A stretch of DNA of 64,000 bases from Pseudomonas sp. p1(2021b) (GTDB taxonomy: Bacteria; Pseudomonadota; Gammaproteobacteria; Pseudomonadales; Pseudomonadaceae). The stretch is taken from assembly GCF_020151015.1 (NCBI RefSeq), contig NZ_CP083746.1:2819001-2883000 (forward strand), written 5' to 3'. Of the stretch, positions 54,213-63,530 are shown one piece after another; position 1 is the first letter of the stretch, and every line of letters begins with the position of its first letter. The notes under the pieces are model-generated. The model worked only from the letters and a program-made list of their open reading frames with translations. It did not search any database and was not told the origin of the DNA. A program made the position numbers and the translations under genes.

Positions 54213-55054
54213 CCGGCCCTTCGAAGAAAACCGGGCCAGCGCCGGTGGACGAGGCCCTGGGGCGTCATCGGGAAACGCTGAAAACCCTGTTTCCGCTACC
54301 GGCTTGCGAGCCAAGGCCGCGCAGATCGCCCAAGGTCGTCGGCCTCGCGCTCTCGATCACGCTCGCCTGCGGGGCACTGGCATGGTTGAACCCGGCATAC
54401 AAGACCGAGCGTTTCGATACCGCCATCGGCGAGCGACGTTCAGTGGCCCTGGAAGATGGCAGTACGCTGCTGCTCGACAGCGCCAGCCAGGTCGAGGTGC
54501 GTTGGCGTCTGTTCAGTCGCCAGGTCGACTTGCGTGTCGGGCAGGTGCTGTTCGATGTCGCTGCGGCTGTGTACCGCCCGTTCGTGGTGTCAGCCGGCAC
54601 CGCGCGGGTCGAGGTGCTCGGCACCTTGTTCAATGTGCGGCGCCTGGGTAACGACGACATACGCGTGACCTTGGCCCGTGGGCGCGTCGAAGTCGCGCCG
54701 GCGAACGCGGCGCAACCCCCGGCCATCCTGATGCCGGGGCAACAGGTCGACTCGATCGGCGGGCAATTGACGCCGGTCGCCAAGGCCGACGCCGCCACCG
54801 CCATGGCCTGGAAGGATGACCGCATCGTGTTCGAGCAGACGCCGCTGGACGAGGCGATCGCGGTGCTGCGCCGGTATCGCAAGGCACCCATCGAAATGGG
54901 CGACCCCAGCCTGGCCGCGCTCAAGGTGACGGGCGTCTTCGACACACACAAGGTCGATCGACTGCTCGACCTGCTGCCGAGCATCCTCCCGGTTGCCGTG
55001 CTGCGCCAAGCGGACGGCACCGTACAGGTTCAACGCAAAACGACAAGAAAATAA
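54209..55054 (+). CDS. FecR-type anti-sigma/sigma regulator
   Basis: A 281-residue single-pass inner-membrane protein. The short cytoplasmic N-terminus (DEALGRHRETLKTLFPLP) is followed by a helix (VVGLALSITLACGALAWL) and a periplasmic FecR domain (AVYRPFVVSAGTARVEVLGT, then LFNVRR). An STN-like C-terminal fold (DEAIAVLRRYRKAPIEMGD) contacts the receptor. It relays receptor occupancy to the sigma factor. The N-terminal anti-sigma part is shorter than in FecR. Confidence 0.9.
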   Translation: MTGPSKKTGPAPVDEALGRHRETLKTLFPLPACEPRPRRSPKVVGLALSITLACGALAWLNPAYKTERFDTAIGERRSVALEDGSTLLLDSASQVEVRWRLFSRQVDLRVGQVLFDVAAAVYRPFVVSAGTARVEVLGTLFNVRRLGNDDIRVTLARGRVEVAPANAAQPPAILMPGQQVDSIGGQLTPVAKADAATAMAWKDDRIVFEQTPLDEAIAVLRRYRKAPIEMGDPSLAALKVTGVFDTHKVDRLLDLLPSILPVAVLRQADGTVQVQRKTTRK

Positions 55055-55131
55055 TTCTCAGAAGCAGGTAGGGTTTCTGGATTTGCGCGGCGGCTATAGG
55101 GAAAAAGCCAACCTACAAAGGAATTCCAGAC

Positions 55132-57573
55132 GTGCATTCTTCCTTCAGGAATCGCTCCCTACGCCTGTCATTGCTGGCCAGCAGCCTGTTCATCGCGATG
55201 TCGGCCCAAGGTCGGGAAAAGCTGGACGTAGACCTGCCGGCCGCCCCGCTCGGGCAGGCCATCAATACCCTCGCCCACCAGTCCTCGGTGCAGATCATCT
55301 TTGCCGGCGACCTGGGCGCAGGCCGTCAGGCCCCTGCAATCAAAGGCCGGTTCACGCCGGAGGAAGCCCTGCACAAGCTGCTCGAGGACAGCGGCCTGCA
55401 AGCGCAGGCCAAGGACGAACACACCTTCATCATCGTTCCGTCCAGCGCAGCCCAGGAAGCCGCCACGGCCGCGCCGAGCCAACCCCTGGAAATGGCGCAG
55501 ATGGAAATCACTGCCTCGCGCACCAGCAGCGACCTGGTTTCGGCCACCCGCCAATCCACTGTCATCGACCATGCCCAACTGCAGGAGCTGCGCCAGGGCT
55601 CCGACAGCCTGGCCACGGTACTGGCCAAGGTGGTCCCGGGCATGTCCGACTCCAGCCGCACGATCACCGAATACGGCCAGACCCTGCGCGGGCGCAGCAT
55701 GCTGATCATGGTCGATGGCGTGCCCCTCAATACCAACCGCGACTCCTCGCGCAACCTGGCCAATATCGACCCTGCCCTGATCGAGCGGGTCGAAGTCATT
55801 CGCGGCAGCAGCGCCATCTATGGCAGCGGCGCCACCGGCGGCATTATTTCCATCACCACCCGCCCCGCTGGCGGCGAGTTCCGGGCCGAAACCAGCCTGA
55901 GCGCCACCTCGCCCCTGACCCGCCTGGGCAGCGACGGGCTGGGCGGCCAGTTCCAGCAGTACGTTGCAGGCTCCCAGGGAGCCGTGGACTACGCGTTCGA
56001 TTTCGGTACCCGCCACGTCGGTGCCTCGTACGATGCCAACGGCGACCGCATCGCGCCCGAACCCAGCCAGGGCGACCTGTTCGACTCGAACATCTACAAC
56101 ATAGGGGGCAAGCTCGGGCTGCACATCGACGAGGACCAACGGGTCCAGCTCGCGGTCAGTCACTACGACGCACGCCAGGACACCGACTACGCCACCGACC
56201 CGAGCGTTGCCAAGCTCCCGCCAGGTTCGGTCCCGGCCAATGCGATCAAAGGCCTGGACCTGGACGAGCAGAACCGCATTCGCAACACCTTGGTGAACCT
56301 TGAGTACGAGAACCTGGACATTCTCGGCAGCCGACTCTCCGCCCAGCTGTACTACCGGGACTACTTCACCCGTTTCACCCCCTTCGACGCCCGCGCCGTC
56401 GCAACCCGTGGCGGCAATGTCGACCAGGTGATGCAAAACAGCGAAGTGTTCGGCAGCCGCCTGACCCTGCGCACCCCGCTTGGCGAGAGCGGCAACACGG
56501 AACTGGTATGGGGCGGCGACTACAACCAGGAACGCAGCGACATGCCGCTGGACGTGTTCGACCCGGACGCCTACGACGCCAGTGGCGGCCTGGTGTTCGA
56601 CAAGACCGGCAAGCTTACCTACATGCCGCCGCTCAAAACCCGAAGCGCTGGCGCATTCGCCCAGCTGCAGCACCGTTTCAACGAGCATTGGTCGATCGAC
56701 GGCGGCCTGCGCTACGAGTATTCCACGGCCAAGTTCGATGACTTCATCCCGTTGTCCGAGTCCAAGGCGGCTGCGCCGGCCACGGTCAAGGGCGGCGACA
56801 TCGACTACGATGCGCTGCTGTCGAACATCGGCATCGTCTATTCGCCGGTCGCCGGCCAGGAAATCTATGCCTCCTTCAGCCAGGGCTTCCAGTTGCCTGA
56901 CATCGGTATCCAGCTGCGCAATGCGCGCCGTGGTTTCGATCTCGGCGCCTCGAACCTGGAGCCGGTCAAGACCAACAACTACGAGCTTGGCTGGCGCGGC
57001 GAGCTGGGCAGCAACACCCTGGGTACCCTGGCGCTGTTCTACACCACCTCCAAGCTGGGCGATGTACAAAGCTTCAACAACGGCCTGATTCTCACCCGGA
57101 CCAAAGAGCGTGTGTACGGCGTCGAAGCCAGTGCAGACTGGCTCGCCGATGACGAAGTGTGGGGTGCAGGCGGTAGCGCGACCTGGATGCAAGGGCGCGA
57201 GAAGCCGGACGGCAAGGGCTGGCAGGACATGACCGGTTATCGCGTGCCGCCGTTGAAGCTGACTGCCTACATCCAGTACAAACCGACCTTCGAATGGAAC
57301 AACCGGCTCCAGGCCACGTTCTTCGATTCCAAGGACTATCGCCTCGATGGTGTCGACAGCTTCGGCCGCCACCAGGTCAGCACCTACACGACAGTGGACC
57401 TGGTGAGCCAGTATCGGCTAACCCCCGATGACCAGGTGAGCATCGGCATCCAGAACCTGTTCAATCGGGACTACTACCCGCTCTACAGCCAATTGCTGCG
57501 CAATAACAACAACACCAGCCACCTGCCGGCACCCGGGACCGTGCTGACAGCCAGCTATACGCACAACTGGTGA
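55132..57573 (+). CDS. FecA-like TonB-dependent siderophore receptor with signalling domain
   Basis: An 813-residue outer-membrane receptor. GTG 55132 follows AAAGGAA. After the signal peptide there is an N-terminal signalling (STN) domain (about 28-105, DVDLPAAPLGQAINTLAHQS), a TonB box region (MEITASRT), a plug (GRSMLIMVDGVPLNTNRDSS) and a 22-strand barrel ending in SYTHNW. With the sigma factor and FecR it forms a cell-surface signalling system. The siderophore is not predictable; the barrel resembles receptors of the ferric hydroxamate/catecholate group. Confidence 0.92.
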   Translation: MHSSFRNRSLRLSLLASSLFIAMSAQGREKLDVDLPAAPLGQAINTLAHQSSVQIIFAGDLGAGRQAPAIKGRFTPEEALHKLLEDSGLQAQAKDEHTFIIVPSSAAQEAATAAPSQPLEMAQMEITASRTSSDLVSATRQSTVIDHAQLQELRQGSDSLATVLAKVVPGMSDSSRTITEYGQTLRGRSMLIMVDGVPLNTNRDSSRNLANIDPALIERVEVIRGSSAIYGSGATGGIISITTRPAGGEFRAETSLSATSPLTRLGSDGLGGQFQQYVAGSQGAVDYAFDFGTRHVGASYDANGDRIAPEPSQGDLFDSNIYNIGGKLGLHIDEDQRVQLAVSHYDARQDTDYATDPSVAKLPPGSVPANAIKGLDLDEQNRIRNTLVNLEYENLDILGSRLSAQLYYRDYFTRFTPFDARAVATRGGNVDQVMQNSEVFGSRLTLRTPLGESGNTELVWGGDYNQERSDMPLDVFDPDAYDASGGLVFDKTGKLTYMPPLKTRSAGAFAQLQHRFNEHWSIDGGLRYEYSTAKFDDFIPLSESKAAAPATVKGGDIDYDALLSNIGIVYSPVAGQEIYASFSQGFQLPDIGIQLRNARRGFDLGASNLEPVKTNNYELGWRGELGSNTLGTLALFYTTSKLGDVQSFNNGLILTRTKERVYGVEASADWLADDEVWGAGGSATWMQGREKPDGKGWQDMTGYRVPPLKLTAYIQYKPTFEWNNRLQATFFDSKDYRLDGVDSFGRHQVSTYTTVDLVSQYRLTPDDQVSIGIQNLFNRDYYPLYSQLLRNNNNTSHLPAPGTVLTASYTHNW

Positions 57574-57585
57574 TACTGTACCGGC

Positions 57586-57620
57586 CCGGCCAGCGGGCCC
57601 ATTGCGAGCCCGCTGGCCGG
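57586..57620. terminator. 13-bp hairpin between convergent genes
   Basis: CCGGCCAGCGGGC (57586-57598) and GCCCGCTGGCCGG (57608-57620) form a perfect stem with a 9-base loop. It lies between the receptor gene and the convergent acetyltransferase gene. No T-run follows. Confidence 0.7.
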
Positions 57621-57627
57621 CGTCGAG

Positions 57628-58215
57628 TCAGGCCTGCACGGCACCGGCGCTGGGCCGATACATCAGGTAGGCGTCCCCCGTCACCCGTACCATCGGATGT
57701 GGCGCGATCCGGCAGGTCTTGACGATGCCGAAGCCCTTGCGTTCGTAGAAGCGCCGTGCCCCGGTGTTCTCGGCATAGTCGATCAGGCTCAGGCCTTTGA
57801 GCCCCAGTTGGTCGGCGCGTGCCTGGGCGAGTTCGAGAAAGCGCGCGCCCAGGCCCTGGTTACGCCAGCCGTCATGCAGCGCCAAGCTGGAAATGTAAAG
57901 CGTGTCCGGTACTTCCATGTCGGCGTAGGGTGCCAGCACTGGGTCGGTCACAGGCTCGGCTTCCGGGTCGTGATACATCGCATAGCTGTGCATCATGCCG
58001 ATCACCCGCCCTTGTGCTTCGGCGATCAGGCAGTTCTGGTACGAAAAATCCACATCGTCCCGGGCATAACGGATGGCACCGACATCCAGCAACGCCTGCC
58101 CTGGCTCGGCCAGCTGGCTCCAGATGTAATCGGCCACCCCTTCGGAAGTGATCTGGAACAGCCGGGCGATATCACGGGCATCCGAGCGACGCGCCGGACG
58201 AAATTCAACGGTCAT
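57628..58215 (-). CDS. GNAT-family N-acetyltransferase
   Basis: A 195-residue acetyltransferase. ATG 58215 (MTVEFRPARRSDARDIARLF) is chosen over a longer frame. The acetyl-CoA loop is visible as WRNQGLGARFLELAQARA, followed by LSLIDYAENTGARRFYERKG. The substrate is unknown. It is monocistronic and convergent to the receptor gene. Confidence 0.85.
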   Translation of the reverse strand: MTVEFRPARRSDARDIARLFQITSEGVADYIWSQLAEPGQALLDVGAIRYARDDVDFSYQNCLIAEAQGRVIGMMHSYAMYHDPEAEPVTDPVLAPYADMEVPDTLYISSLALHDGWRNQGLGARFLELAQARADQLGLKGLSLIDYAENTGARRFYERKGFGIVKTCRIAPHPMVRVTGDAYLMYRPSAGAVQA

Positions 58216-58653
58216 GGGTAGGGTTCCAAAAGGGATGGAAGCGTCCTTATAACGGTCTGAATAGGGCCATTTCAATCCGTTTGCCGGTTGCAACCCCAAC
58301 ACGTCGTAGCGAGGCACTGGCATGACGTACCCAGGCAACGCAAGGCCTCTGCCTCGCGATGCCCCCGTACCGTCACAGCAAGAGAGAACCCTGCCCGGGC
58401 GGGCGCCCAAGGGTGTGTTGTGAGGTCGTCATTTTTCTAACGAAAAACGCCTTTTCTGACCCTGTTTCCTAAGTATTCACGCTAAATCGCTGAACCATGG
58501 TGTCTCAGCCGTGAACCTACCGCCCGCCCAGAAAGTCAAATTAACGTCATATTTACTAAGCGCTAAAAATTATTAGCGGGTTTTTGACGCTCACTCTATA
58601 GTCGCCGGGTTTCTGGCTGCACGTTGTTCTTTGAACCTACAAGGAAATACGAC
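58216..58653 (+). promoter_or_regulatory. AT-rich leader of the second polysaccharide locus
   Basis: The 438-bp region has no gene. It holds a tandem 11-bp repeat (GTCAAATTAAC 58535 and GTCATATTTAC 58546), then a CGCTAA/TTAGCG hairpin (58561-58578) followed by GGTTTTT, resembling an attenuator. A TATAGT lies at 58597, but the TTGACG at 58584 is only 7 bp away, so these do not form one sigma-70 promoter. AAGGAA precedes the next ATG. The 11-bp spacing of GTCA recalls a Pho box but matches it weakly. Confidence 0.5.
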
Positions 58654-60048
58654 ATGCCGAACCCGACTCCTCGTATCGCGGTACTGGGCGGGCTGGTGTC
58701 GAGCCATGGGGGCGCGACACTGGACTGCTTCGCCGACCTGGACAGCCTGCTGGCCGCGCCTGTATTCGATGTACTGTTGATCGACCAGCCCGCCGCGGTT
58801 GCCAGCCGCTCCCTGCATGCTTTGCGCAACGCCAGCCCCTACCGTTTCCACCTGATCTACTGTTGCCGCGACCTGGACGATGGCTGCCACGCGCTGGGCG
58901 ATGGGCCGGTGCCTGCGGACCAGACCGAATTGTCCATGCGCTGGCAATTGTGGCAGTCGCGCTTTGCCCGCTTCGAGTCATCGCTGGCAGCCGATCGCTT
59001 CGAGGGCCGTATACTGGCCTGGCTGTGGATGCGCGCCAGTGCGCAGATCCTCGCCGTGCGCGACCCGCGCGTCGCCCAGCACTACCGCTACCCGCTGCTC
59101 GAGGCCCTGGCCGGTGAAGAGCATGTCAACAGCTTTGCCTGGCTGAGCCTGATGGCGCAGCAAGACTGGCTCGAGGAAGGCGACATGCTCGACCGCATCC
59201 GCCTGTGTGGCGAATGCGGCAGCGGGCGTTTGAATTTCGTCGACGTCTGCCCCGAATGCCAGGACCTGGACATTTCCCGGCAACCGGCGCTGCACTGCTT
59301 CACCTGCGGCCACGTGGCGCCCCAGGATGCGTTCCTGAAGAACGCGATGCTGCTGTGCCCCAACTGCCTCAAGCAGCTGCGCCACATTGGCAGCGATTAC
59401 GATCGGCCCCTGGAGAACTATTGCTGCCGCAGCTGCAAGGCGTTCTTCGTCGACGCCACCGTGCAAGCACGCTGCATGGATTGTGGCCAGGCCCATGCAC
59501 CGGAGCGCTTGCGCGTCCGTGAGATCCGTCACTACAGGCTGACCGAGGCCGGTCGCCTGCGCTGCCGTCAGGGCCTGGACAGCGCGAGCGGCGACATCAG
59601 CCACTTCAACCGGCTGAACCTGCTGGGCGGACGCGCCTTCCACGACCTGCTCAGCTGGCAATTGCAGATCGTGCGGCGCTATGACACTTCGACCTTCTCG
59701 GTACTGGGCCTGCGCTTCATCAACCTCGGCCAGACGCTCCTGCGCCTGGGCGAACACCGCGGGCACGCCTTCATCGACAGCCTGGTGGCTCGGCTGCAGG
59801 AAGCACTGCGCGAAACCGACCGTTGTTCACGCGGCACGGAGGAAATCCTCTGGGTCTTGCTGCCCCATACCGGCGCACAGGGGCTGGAGACGGTCAAGCG
59901 GCGCCTGGGCCAGGTCGCGGAGCTGTTCAGCGACCCTGAGGTGAGCAGCATCAGCCTGCGCATCTCCAGCCTGACCGCTCCCCAGGACCTTCATGGTGAC
60001 GAGAATGCCGAACTGCTGCTGGCCCGGGTGGCCAGCGGTCTGGCATGA
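58654..60048 (+). CDS. TackOD1-like zinc-ribbon protein with degenerate GGDEF
   Basis: A 464-residue cytoplasmic protein. Residues 1-90 look like a degenerate receiver fold (RIAVLGGLVSSHGG, FDVLLIDQ). The central part (about 185-290) has six CxxC pairs (CGEC, CPEC, CFTC, CPNC, CRSC, CMDC), fitting the two-zinc-ribbon TackOD1 domain. The C-terminal part resembles GGDEF, but the active-site motif reads GTEEI, so cyclase activity is unlikely. It starts the polysaccharide locus and may sense or scaffold. The next gene follows 10 bases after its stop. Confidence 0.7.
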   Translation: MPNPTPRIAVLGGLVSSHGGATLDCFADLDSLLAAPVFDVLLIDQPAAVASRSLHALRNASPYRFHLIYCCRDLDDGCHALGDGPVPADQTELSMRWQLWQSRFARFESSLAADRFEGRILAWLWMRASAQILAVRDPRVAQHYRYPLLEALAGEEHVNSFAWLSLMAQQDWLEEGDMLDRIRLCGECGSGRLNFVDVCPECQDLDISRQPALHCFTCGHVAPQDAFLKNAMLLCPNCLKQLRHIGSDYDRPLENYCCRSCKAFFVDATVQARCMDCGQAHAPERLRVREIRHYRLTEAGRLRCRQGLDSASGDISHFNRLNLLGGRAFHDLLSWQLQIVRRYDTSTFSVLGLRFINLGQTLLRLGEHRGHAFIDSLVARLQEALRETDRCSRGTEEILWVLLPHTGAQGLETVKRRLGQVAELFSDPEVSSISLRISSLTAPQDLHGDENAELLLARVASGLA

Positions 60049-60058
60049 GGAGAGCGCC

Positions 60059-61387
60059 ATGCCGCCCTTTTTCGAGCAGCTGTACAACGCGCTGTACCCG
60101 CTGACCGGGCCCGATGGCCTGAGCCGCGTGTTCCTGATGCTGTTTCCCTACTTCCTGATGCTGGAACTGCCCCTGACCCTGCTGGTACTGCTGGGGGTAC
60201 TGCGCTGGTTCGTGCGCCGCCACGCCTCCACCCCCCAAGTGACCCTTTATCGCCCCCGGGTCTCGTGCATCATCACCTGCTACAGCGAAGGGATGGATGT
60301 GCAGAAGACCCTGCTCAGCCTGTGCGAGCAGACCTACCCAGGGCACATCGAGCTGATACCGGTGGTCGATGGCGCCACCGTCAACCAGCCGACCCTGCAG
60401 GCCGTGCGCAGCTTCCGCCTCGATTCACACTTATATCCCAAGCGTCATCTGCGACCGATCGCCAAGTGGCAGCGCGGCGGGCGCGTATCGTCGCTCAATG
60501 CGGGGCTGTCGCTGGCCAGTGGCGAAATCGTCATGGCCCTTGATGGCGACACCTCGTTCGACAACAACATGGTCAGCTCGATCGTCCGCCATTTCGCCGA
60601 CCCTTCGGTACCGGCGGTGGCCGGCAGCCTGCGAGTACGCAACACCTGGGCGTCGGTGACGACAGCGATGCAGGCACTGGAATACCTGCTGTCGATCCAC
60701 ATGTCCAAGATCGGCCTGGCAGAATGGAACCTGGTCAACAACGTGTCCGGTGCCTTCGGCGCGTTCAGGCGCAGCTTCCTGGTCAAGATCGGCGGCTGGA
60801 ACACCCACACCGCAGAGGACCTGGACCTGACTCTGCGAATCAAGAGCTACTTCGCCCGCCACGACCTGCGCATTCCCTTCGAGCCCCAGGCCGTCGGGCA
60901 CACCGACGCGCCCGTGACCTTCCGCCAGTTCCTCATGCAGCGTCTGCGCTGGGACGGCGACCTGTTCTTCCTCTACGTGCGCAAGCACAACCACAACATC
61001 AACCCGACGCTGCTGGGCTGGCCGACCTTCCTCATGATCCTGCTCAGCGGCTTCTTCTTCCAGCTGGTGCTGCCGTTCATCATCCTCGGCTACCTACTGC
61101 TGGCTGTGTTCGTCCTGCCGGGCACCACGCTGTTCGTGCTCGCGTCATTGATCTACCTGCTGTACCTGTCGATCACTTTGGTGCTGTTCCTGGTGATGCT
61201 GCTGATGGTGTCCGACCGGCCACGCCAGGATGCACGCCTGGCCGTGCTGGTACCGGTATTCCCGTTGTTCATGCTGGTCATGCGCTGCTGGAGTGCGGTG
61301 GCCATGCTCAATGAAATTTTCCGTCGCGGCCATGAGGAAAGCAGCATGGCGCCTTGGTGGGTCCTCAAGAAAGCCACGAGGTTCTAG
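60059..61387 (+). CDS. processive GT2 glycosyltransferase (cellulose-synthase-like)
   Basis: A 442-residue membrane enzyme. Helices at about 20-50 and five or so after residue 330 flank the catalytic domain. Motifs: VSCIITCYSEG, VVDGATVNQ, ALDGDTSFDNNM, TAEDLDLTLR and QRLRWDGD (Q-x-x-R-W), the set seen in processive synthases. AGGAG precedes ATG 60059. It would build a beta-linked polysaccharide for export by the next proteins. The sugar is unknown. It ends directly at the next ATG. Confidence 0.87.
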   Translation: MPPFFEQLYNALYPLTGPDGLSRVFLMLFPYFLMLELPLTLLVLLGVLRWFVRRHASTPQVTLYRPRVSCIITCYSEGMDVQKTLLSLCEQTYPGHIELIPVVDGATVNQPTLQAVRSFRLDSHLYPKRHLRPIAKWQRGGRVSSLNAGLSLASGEIVMALDGDTSFDNNMVSSIVRHFADPSVPAVAGSLRVRNTWASVTTAMQALEYLLSIHMSKIGLAEWNLVNNVSGAFGAFRRSFLVKIGGWNTHTAEDLDLTLRIKSYFARHDLRIPFEPQAVGHTDAPVTFRQFLMQRLRWDGDLFFLYVRKHNHNINPTLLGWPTFLMILLSGFFFQLVLPFIILGYLLLAVFVLPGTTLFVLASLIYLLYLSITLVLFLVMLLMVSDRPRQDARLAVLVPVFPLFMLVMRCWSAVAMLNEIFRRGHEESSMAPWWVLKKATRF

Positions 61388-63523
61388 ATGCGTTCATTTC
61401 TCCTGGTATTGACCTTGTCCATGACCAGCGGTCTGGCCCAAGGGCAGCTCCTGACGTTGCAGGAACTGCTCGACAGGCAGCAGGACAACCCCCTGGCCCG
61501 GGCCGGCGCGGCCGACCTGCGCGCCTTGCAGGCCGAAGCCAAGCTGCACGAAGACCGCGCTGGCTGGCAGGTGTTCGCCGGGGCCAGCGTCGGCCGCTTC
61601 GAAGAGCTGGTCACCGAAGACATCCGCGACGACTACTATGGGCGCAACCTCAACCTGGGGGTGCGTCATCCCCTGCTCGGCAGCCTCAACCGTCAGCTCG
61701 AGCTGCTGGAGAGCAACCAGTACGAGCAACAACGCCAGCAGATGCGCCAGGCCCTTGAGCGCTCCAGCCGGCGCCTGGCATTGCGCAGCGCCTATGCCGA
61801 CTGGTGGCGGGCGCAACAGGAGCTTGCGCTGTGCCAATCGCTCAAGGCCGGTGCCTCGGATGCCGCGGGCAAGATCCGTATGCGCCGTGAAAAAGGCTGG
61901 CTGCGCGACTCCCAGGCACAACTGCGCCTGAGTGAATGGCAGGCCATGACCCAGCGTTGCGATGGGCTACCCCAGTTGGAGGCGGACATCCGCGCCGACC
62001 TTGCCCTGCTCAGCGGCCAACCGGTACCCGAGGGCGCCCAGGCGGCGGCCGAACCCCTGGCCCTGGCACCGGAGCCGCTCGATCGCTGGCAAGCCGTGCT
62101 GGGCCGCCATCCCCGTATCAGCGAGAAGCAGAACCTGCTCGCCCAGGCCGACGCCCAGCGTGACAGCCCTTGGTACAACGCCATCGACTCGGATGTGATC
62201 CTTGCCGGTAGCAAGGAGTACCGCAGCGGCTCGGACAAGTCCGGCAGCGGCCTGTTGGTGGCGTTGAACTTTTCCATGCCCTTCGACGTGGTCGGCAACA
62301 GCCGTGCGCGCAAGCAGCTGGCCCAGGCTCGCTATGATGCGGCCAGCGAACGCCTCGAGGCAGAACGCCAGACCTTGGGCCTTGAGCTCAACAAGGCTCT
62401 GCGTGCACAGCGCGCCGGGCAGCTCACCCTCGAGCAGCGGCGCCAGCAGCGCAGCGTCGTCGCCCAGGCCCTGGAAGAGGAAAAACGGCGCAACATCGGC
62501 GGTGGCGATGATGGTTTCGACGGCCAGATGATGGCCCAGCGGCTCTACTACCAGAGCGGCCTGGACCTGATCGCGGCCTGGCACGCCGCCTGGTTGCGCC
62601 AGGCCAACCTCGACCTGCTGCTCGAAGATGCGCCCCAGGCCGAACAACTGCTGGGGCGCGAGCGGCAGCAATGGACCGCCTTGAATGATACCGCGGCACC
62701 GCTGACCCTGGCCGCGGCACCGCCGCTGCTGCCCATCTCCGCCGTGCGCGACACGACTACCCGCACTGACGGCTGGAACCAGGGCACCTATGTCTGGAAC
62801 AGTGCTGCGCTGCTCGACCCACGCCGTCGCCCTGCCGAACTGCAAGCCTTGCAGCAGGCCGGCATGCAGAAGATCTACCTGGGCCTGGATGCGACGCAGG
62901 TGCGCAACCTGTCTGCCACCCGCCAGGCCCTGGAGCAACTGCTGGCGCAAGCCTCGCGCCAAGGTCTTCAGGTAAGCCTGCTGCTCGGCGATCCTAGCTG
63001 GATCGAGCCGGCCCAACGCCATGAGCTGATCGAACTGGTCAAGAAACTCGACGGCCTGGCCTTCGACAGCCTGCACCTGGACCTTGAAGTCGAACAGCTC
63101 GGCTGGCCAGTGCCTGAGCAGCGCCTGCGCGATTGGCTGGGCACACTCACGGCCGCCGTACAGTCCAGCCCATGGCCGGTGGAAATCGCCAGCCACCCCC
63201 GCTGGTTCGAACCCGACCCGCCCGCCAAGACCTGCGTGCCCTGTGCCTTGCCCGGCCTCGGCGTACGCCAGGTGAGCGTGATGATCTACACCAGCAACAG
63301 CGAACGCGGCATCCAGCGGGCCAACGCCATTGCCAAGCGTTGGCCCGACCTGCGCTTCCGCCTGGCCCAGAGCATCGAGCCGCAGCTGCTCAAGAGCGAG
63401 AGCTGGGCCGGGCAGCCGCCGGCGCACTTGCAACAACAGGTCGCTACGTGGCGCAAACACTTATCCCCCCAGGGCATCGCCGGGATCGACTGGCAAGCCT
63501 GGGCTGACTATCCCAAACGGTGA
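61388..63523 (+). CDS. outer-membrane efflux (TolC-type) protein fused to a barrel-like domain
   Basis: A 711-residue exported protein (signal peptide to about residue 20). Residues 25-430 form the coiled-coil/beta pattern of outer-membrane factors (LTLQELLDRQQDNPLARAGA; LLVALNFSMPFDVVGNSRAR). From about 455 a different domain follows: TYVWNSAALLDPRRRPAELQ, YLGLDATQV, VSLLLGDPSW, FDSLHLDLEVEQLGW, IASHPRWFE, VSVMIYTS, GIAGIDWQAW. The alternating strands and acidic residues suggest a TIM barrel, perhaps a glycosidase-like module. Family exporters end near residue 450, so the extension is unusual. It abuts the synthase gene. Confidence 0.7.
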   Translation: MRSFLLVLTLSMTSGLAQGQLLTLQELLDRQQDNPLARAGAADLRALQAEAKLHEDRAGWQVFAGASVGRFEELVTEDIRDDYYGRNLNLGVRHPLLGSLNRQLELLESNQYEQQRQQMRQALERSSRRLALRSAYADWWRAQQELALCQSLKAGASDAAGKIRMRREKGWLRDSQAQLRLSEWQAMTQRCDGLPQLEADIRADLALLSGQPVPEGAQAAAEPLALAPEPLDRWQAVLGRHPRISEKQNLLAQADAQRDSPWYNAIDSDVILAGSKEYRSGSDKSGSGLLVALNFSMPFDVVGNSRARKQLAQARYDAASERLEAERQTLGLELNKALRAQRAGQLTLEQRRQQRSVVAQALEEEKRRNIGGGDDGFDGQMMAQRLYYQSGLDLIAAWHAAWLRQANLDLLLEDAPQAEQLLGRERQQWTALNDTAAPLTLAAAPPLLPISAVRDTTTRTDGWNQGTYVWNSAALLDPRRRPAELQALQQAGMQKIYLGLDATQVRNLSATRQALEQLLAQASRQGLQVSLLLGDPSWIEPAQRHELIELVKKLDGLAFDSLHLDLEVEQLGWPVPEQRLRDWLGTLTAAVQSSPWPVEIASHPRWFEPDPPAKTCVPCALPGLGVRQVSVMIYTSNSERGIQRANAIAKRWPDLRFRLAQSIEPQLLKSESWAGQPPAHLQQQVATWRKHLSPQGIAGIDWQAWADYPKR

Positions 63524-63530
63524 ACGGCCC

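Noticed and set aside
58584..58602. Sigma-70 promoter TTGACG...TATAGT
   Set aside because: The spacer is 7 bp, far too short for one promoter.
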